NCBI GenBank assembly: GCA_015501595.1
Contig: JADNRX010000194.1
Span: 1-64,000 of the forward strand
Direction: 5' to 3'
Length of the DNA: 64,000 bases
Source of the DNA: Hymenopellis radicata
Lineage: Eukaryota > Basidiomycota > Agaricomycetes > Agaricales > Physalacriaceae
This document shows positions 62,506 through 64,000 of this stretch, one piece after another. Every line of letters begins with the position of its first letter. Position 1 is the first letter of the stretch. The position numbers and the translations under genes are program-made. Below the pieces are notes generated by a model that was not told where the DNA came from, searched no databases, and saw nothing but the letters and a program-made list of their open reading frames with translations.

Positions 62506-64000
62506 TCACAAACCGAGACGCACGGAATAGGCACGGGCATCTCTCTTCCGTGTTCTCCGACCTGCTAAAGTAGACTGACTCTCTTGGTAGGTCTCAGAAT
62601 ATATACCCGACTCGCGGGCGTCGTTAACACGTACTACAATTACAGATATGAATACAAATACAACCATCATTGGTACCTTAAAGTTATAGCGCCAGATTTC
62701 CAGACCTAGTACCGGGGCGTGAGCCTCCCCTAGAGCGGCTAGGACCAGACTGATTATCGGGGGAGGCTTCGTCCCGCCACTCGCGAAAGGTTTCTTCTTC
62801 TTCTTCGCCTCCAATAATCCAGCAGCGTTCTGATTCTCGTTCTCCGTACTCGTCTTCTCCTTCTCTGCTTCCGTGCTTTGCTCAACTCGCCCTTCTTTCT
62901 TATCCTCTTTAGCCTTCTGATACCAGACGAAAGGCGTCCTGGGTTTCTCGCCGGGCTTTGCCTCTTCGTAGGTCTCTGGATCGGCCAACTTCTTCATCCA
63001 TTCCCCGACTGCTTTCTCAGCCCGTGTTTTCATTTCTCCGCCATACTCTCGGATCAGATCAATGTGGCGATTAAGCGTCACAATATCGCCAACATTCCGC
63101 AAGGAGTACTTCACTGGAGTACCATTTTGCGTCTTCGCGGCGGTCGATACCTTTGAGCAGACCTGGTGTATATGAATCTGAGGCTATGGATATTCACTGA
63201 GTCAGCTGTCTATCAACATAAGAATACTCATCTCTCACCTCGTAGCCTGAGGATTTATCGCCGGGAACAAGCCACCCCACGTACACTGTGATGATCTCGC
63301 GTTCCACCAAAAGCCCGTAAACGGGCCACTGGTCGGTATCCACATGGAAGGAATGGTTGAAGAAAAGTGCAGTTGCCATTTGGATGCCCAGCTGTCGGTA
63401 CGCATGCGCGACGCTCTCCTTCTTATACTCAACCAGGAGGAAGCAGAAGTCAAGTCCACCCCATAGTAGCTGTTCCCCGTCCTCGACCTTCGCGTTCAGA
63501 TCAGCGCTTACGATATTCATCATGTGGCGGTAAGTATTCAGGAATTCGCTCCTCGCCGTGGGCATCCCCATGATCTTTTTGTATGATTCCAAGTACTGAG
63601 TATTGTTCATGGAGATATTCACGCTAAGTGCCGCATCGGGAATGATGGTCTGTGGATTGACCTTGGGGTCTCTCTTGGCGTCAGCCCGTATATATGTGGG
63701 CAGACGGAACCGCGGTTCTAGCCTGGTGACCACTTTTAGTGTAACTCAATCATTTAGGACAGGGATACACACCTGATGTCGTCGTTCAAGCCAGCTTCTT
63801 CCCAAATGTCGTCGTTCAAGCCAGCTTCTTCCCAAATGTCGTCGTTCAAGCCAGCTTCTGCCACAGCTACCTTGCCTTCAAGGAATGCATCAACAGGGCT
63901 GCGTATAGTGGCCTCATTCGGACGTGGTAGGCTCTGGAGCATGGGAAGCGATTTCGATTTCTCAAGCTCCTTGAAGAGAGTCTGGCTTTTGCGAGTCTCC
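62506..64000 (-). CDS. Putative PD-(D/E)XK-fold protein, 5' part beyond window
   Basis: Open at the window edge (ETRKSQTLFKELEKSKSLPM..). A repeated segment (see the next entry) is followed by an intron (donor GTGTGTATC, acceptor GGTCACCAG). Then comes RLEPRFRLPTYIRADAKRD, TIIPDAALSVNISMN, and after ~70 residues CFLLVEYKKESVAHAYRQLG. PD followed by E-x-K in beta-strand context is the PD-(D/E)XK nuclease core; QL.Q.A downstream also fits. Next are YGLLVEREIITVYVGWLVPG, VKYSLRNVGDIVTLNRHIDL, a Glu/Lys-rich linker and a hydrophobic segment (VPMMVVFVFISVIVVRV). Many such fungal proteins are uncharacterised; enzymatic activity is unproven. Confidence 0.6.
63778..63862. repeat. 30-bp coding tandem repeat, ~2.8 copies
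   Basis: Units start at 63,778, 63,808 and 63,838, each GTCGTCGTTCAAGCCAGCTT plus TTCCCAAAT (last one partial). The first two are identical. In the minus-strand protein they encode EAGLNDDIWE repeats. The identity suggests recent slippage and likely length polymorphism. Confidence 0.9.

Overview
The window looks like nuclear DNA of a basidiomycete, most likely an Agaricomycete. Genes carry many short introns (about 45-60 bases, GT..AG). The families are typical of mushrooms and bracket fungi: a FunK1-type kinase, a DUF6534 membrane protein, F-box proteins, a GMC oxidoreductase, a CYP and a Vps10 sortilin. Nearly every gene model below was assembled by reading splice sites by eye, so internal exon borders are inferred.

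Layout: 1.2-3.5 kb sulfite oxidase (-); 4.0-5.4 kb intronless, possibly mitochondrial orphan (-); 5.9-7.0 kb Uma2-like protein (-); 7.7-8.8 kb two small genes (-). From 9.0 to 28.2 kb lies the main structure, a very large imperfect inverted duplication. Its left arm is about 9,010-16,090 and its right arm about 20,955-28,210. Each arm carries, in mirror order, an F-box gene, a decayed copy of a small coiled-coil gene (D'), an inner repeat block, gene D, gene B, gene A and an outer repeat block. The 4.9 kb spacer holds a complete DUF6534 gene and a broken, intron-containing copy of eIF3e. The repeat blocks are built from a ~31-base hairpin present at 24 places in the window, spaced about 170-180 bases apart, with a further block alone at 45.1-45.6 kb. 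Decay of the arms is reciprocal: F-box looks intact on the left, genes A and B on the right, D on both.

28.7-30.6 kb O-methyltransferase (+); 31.1-33.6 kb FunK1 kinase (+); 34.3-39.3 kb Vps10 sorting receptor (-); 40.8-42.8 kb malic-enzyme relic (-) split by a 339 bp TA-flanked MITE; 45.1 kb repeat block and 45.9 kb FunK1 remnant; 46.4-48.7 kb GMC oxidoreductase with a GPI-anchor-like tail (-); 50.1-52.2 kb IML2/TTC39 protein (-); 53.2-54.9 kb LIS1/PAC1 (-); 55.3-57.3 kb P450 with an 11-nt microexon (-); 59.6-61.2 kb mitochondrial acyl-CoA dehydrogenase (-); 62.5 kb to the right edge, a PD-(D/E)XK-like protein (-), cut by the window end.

The housekeeping genes (LIS1, Vps10, IML2, acyl-CoA dehydrogenase, sulfite oxidase) do not form a pathway together; the window is conserved genes interleaved with accessory islands. 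Many otherwise well-conserved genes need a single-base insertion to restore their frame, often in a G or C run. Much of this may be residual sequencing error, so 'pseudogene' is used only where there is other evidence of decay or where one copy can be compared with its partner in the other arm.
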